This document shows, piece by piece, positions 63,763-64,000 of a DNA stretch of 64,000 nucleotides. How positions within the stretch are numbered: the stretch's first letter is position 1; each line of letters opens with the position of its first letter. The stretch lies in the NCBI RefSeq assembly GCF_016469035.1, contig NZ_JAEHJZ010000036.1:112864-176863 (forward strand). The letters run 5' to 3'. The notes under the pieces were generated by a model. It did not search any database and was not told the DNA's origin. It worked only from the letters and a program-made list of their open reading frames with translations. Origin of the DNA: Gelidibacter salicanalis. Lineage in GTDB: Bacteria > Bacteroidota > Bacteroidia > Flavobacteriales > Flavobacteriaceae. Both the position numbers and the translations under genes were made by a program.

Positions 63763-64000
63763 CATTGCCATGGATTCCCATACGTTAAGGTAATTCACAT
63801 ACAGCTCTCCTAGTGCTAGTTAAATAAATTAAATTCCAGCTCTAAACAAAAAAACCTTATATGATAAAGTTCATATAAGGTTACAATTAAAATAAGGGTT
63901 GGTTAGTTACATCTCTATATTTTAAAAGTTTGTGATGTTGTTGGCGAGCATCGCTGCCAAACGGGTGGTAAGATATGTTTAATTAGTGTCTGGTCGGTAA
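63763..64000. other. Right-edge intergenic region
   Basis: Contains a terminator-like hairpin at 63853-63882. On the minus strand an open stretch at the far right could be the tail of a leftward gene lying beyond the edge, but no reading frame was convincing. Confidence 0.4.
63853..63882 (-). terminator. Rho-independent terminator for a leftward gene beyond the edge
   Basis: A perfect 12-bp stem (AACCTTATATGA and its complement) with a 6-nt loop. On the minus strand it is followed by a run of T, so it would end a leftward transcript entering from the right edge. The motif is symmetric enough to act in both directions only if the plus-strand side had a T-run, which it lacks. Confidence 0.75.

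Noticed and set aside
63883-64000. Protein-coding tail at the right edge
   Set aside because: Each minus-strand frame is broken or has no recognised end; the sequence is too short to assign.

Overview
The window comes from a member of the Bacteroidota, most likely a marine member of the Flavobacteriaceae. The base composition is AT-rich, protein families such as GH95, FucP-type transporters, TonB-dependent receptors with a carboxypeptidase-like N-terminal domain and tandem Usp proteins are typical of that group, and promoters resemble the Bacteroidota -7 box TAnnTTTG. No rRNA, tRNA or CRISPR array was seen.

Layout. (1) 1-3822, leftward: a nickel/urea block of HypA, HypB, urea transporter, UreA, UreB and the first ~362 residues of UreC, which runs off the left edge. 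(2) 4.3-17.4 kb: a loosely packed region with three decayed transposase remnants (IS4-type at 6.9-7.4 kb, IS5-type at 15.7-16.1 kb, IS4-type with both terminal inverted repeats at 16.1-17.4 kb), a LytTR response regulator, a hybrid-free sensor kinase, an OFA-type MFS carrier followed by a TonB-dependent receptor, and an unknown membrane protein. (3) 17.4-22.4 kb, leftward: a five-gene dipeptide/nickel-type ABC importer. With the urease block it suggests nickel supply. A decayed TonB receptor lies beside it. (4) 23.8-26.6 kb, rightward: a very AT-rich three-gene cassette (sce7726-like PD-(D/E)XK protein, sce7725-like protein, zinc-ribbon RES-domain protein) that looks like an uncharacterised defence or toxin system. 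(5) 27.5-39.0 kb, leftward: a complete non-phosphorylating L-fucose pathway. GH95 releases fucose; FucP, a mutarotase, L-fucose dehydrogenase, lactonase, L-fuconate dehydratase, 2-keto-3-deoxy-L-fuconate dehydrogenase and an FAH-family hydrolase give pyruvate plus L-lactate; an FMN L-lactate dehydrogenase handles the lactate. An AraC-type regulator precedes it. A 0.5 kb stretch with heptamer repeats and a duplicated 115-bp module separates GH95 from the rest. (6) 39.2-42.2 kb, rightward: a secreted serine hydrolase and D-serine ammonia-lyase. (7) 42.7-51.5 kb: an amino-sugar operon (NagB-LmbE fusion, Gfo/Idh oxidoreductase, FucP-like carrier, sugar kinase, nucleotidyltransferase) with two LacI-type regulators, one of them short. 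(8) 53.3-63.7 kb: a stress regulon of a PAS histidine kinase, a REC-cNMP-HTH regulator, six tandem-domain Usp proteins, an ATP-cone/Mrr-like protein, a beta-CASP metallo-hydrolase and a coiled-coil protein. Three Usp promoters share the same dyad (ATGAT-N4-ATCAT or one mismatch) at exactly the same distance from a -7-like box, which suggests direct control by the CRP/FNR-like regulator encoded beside them.

All functional calls rest on reading the sequence and recalled family features; no database search was run.
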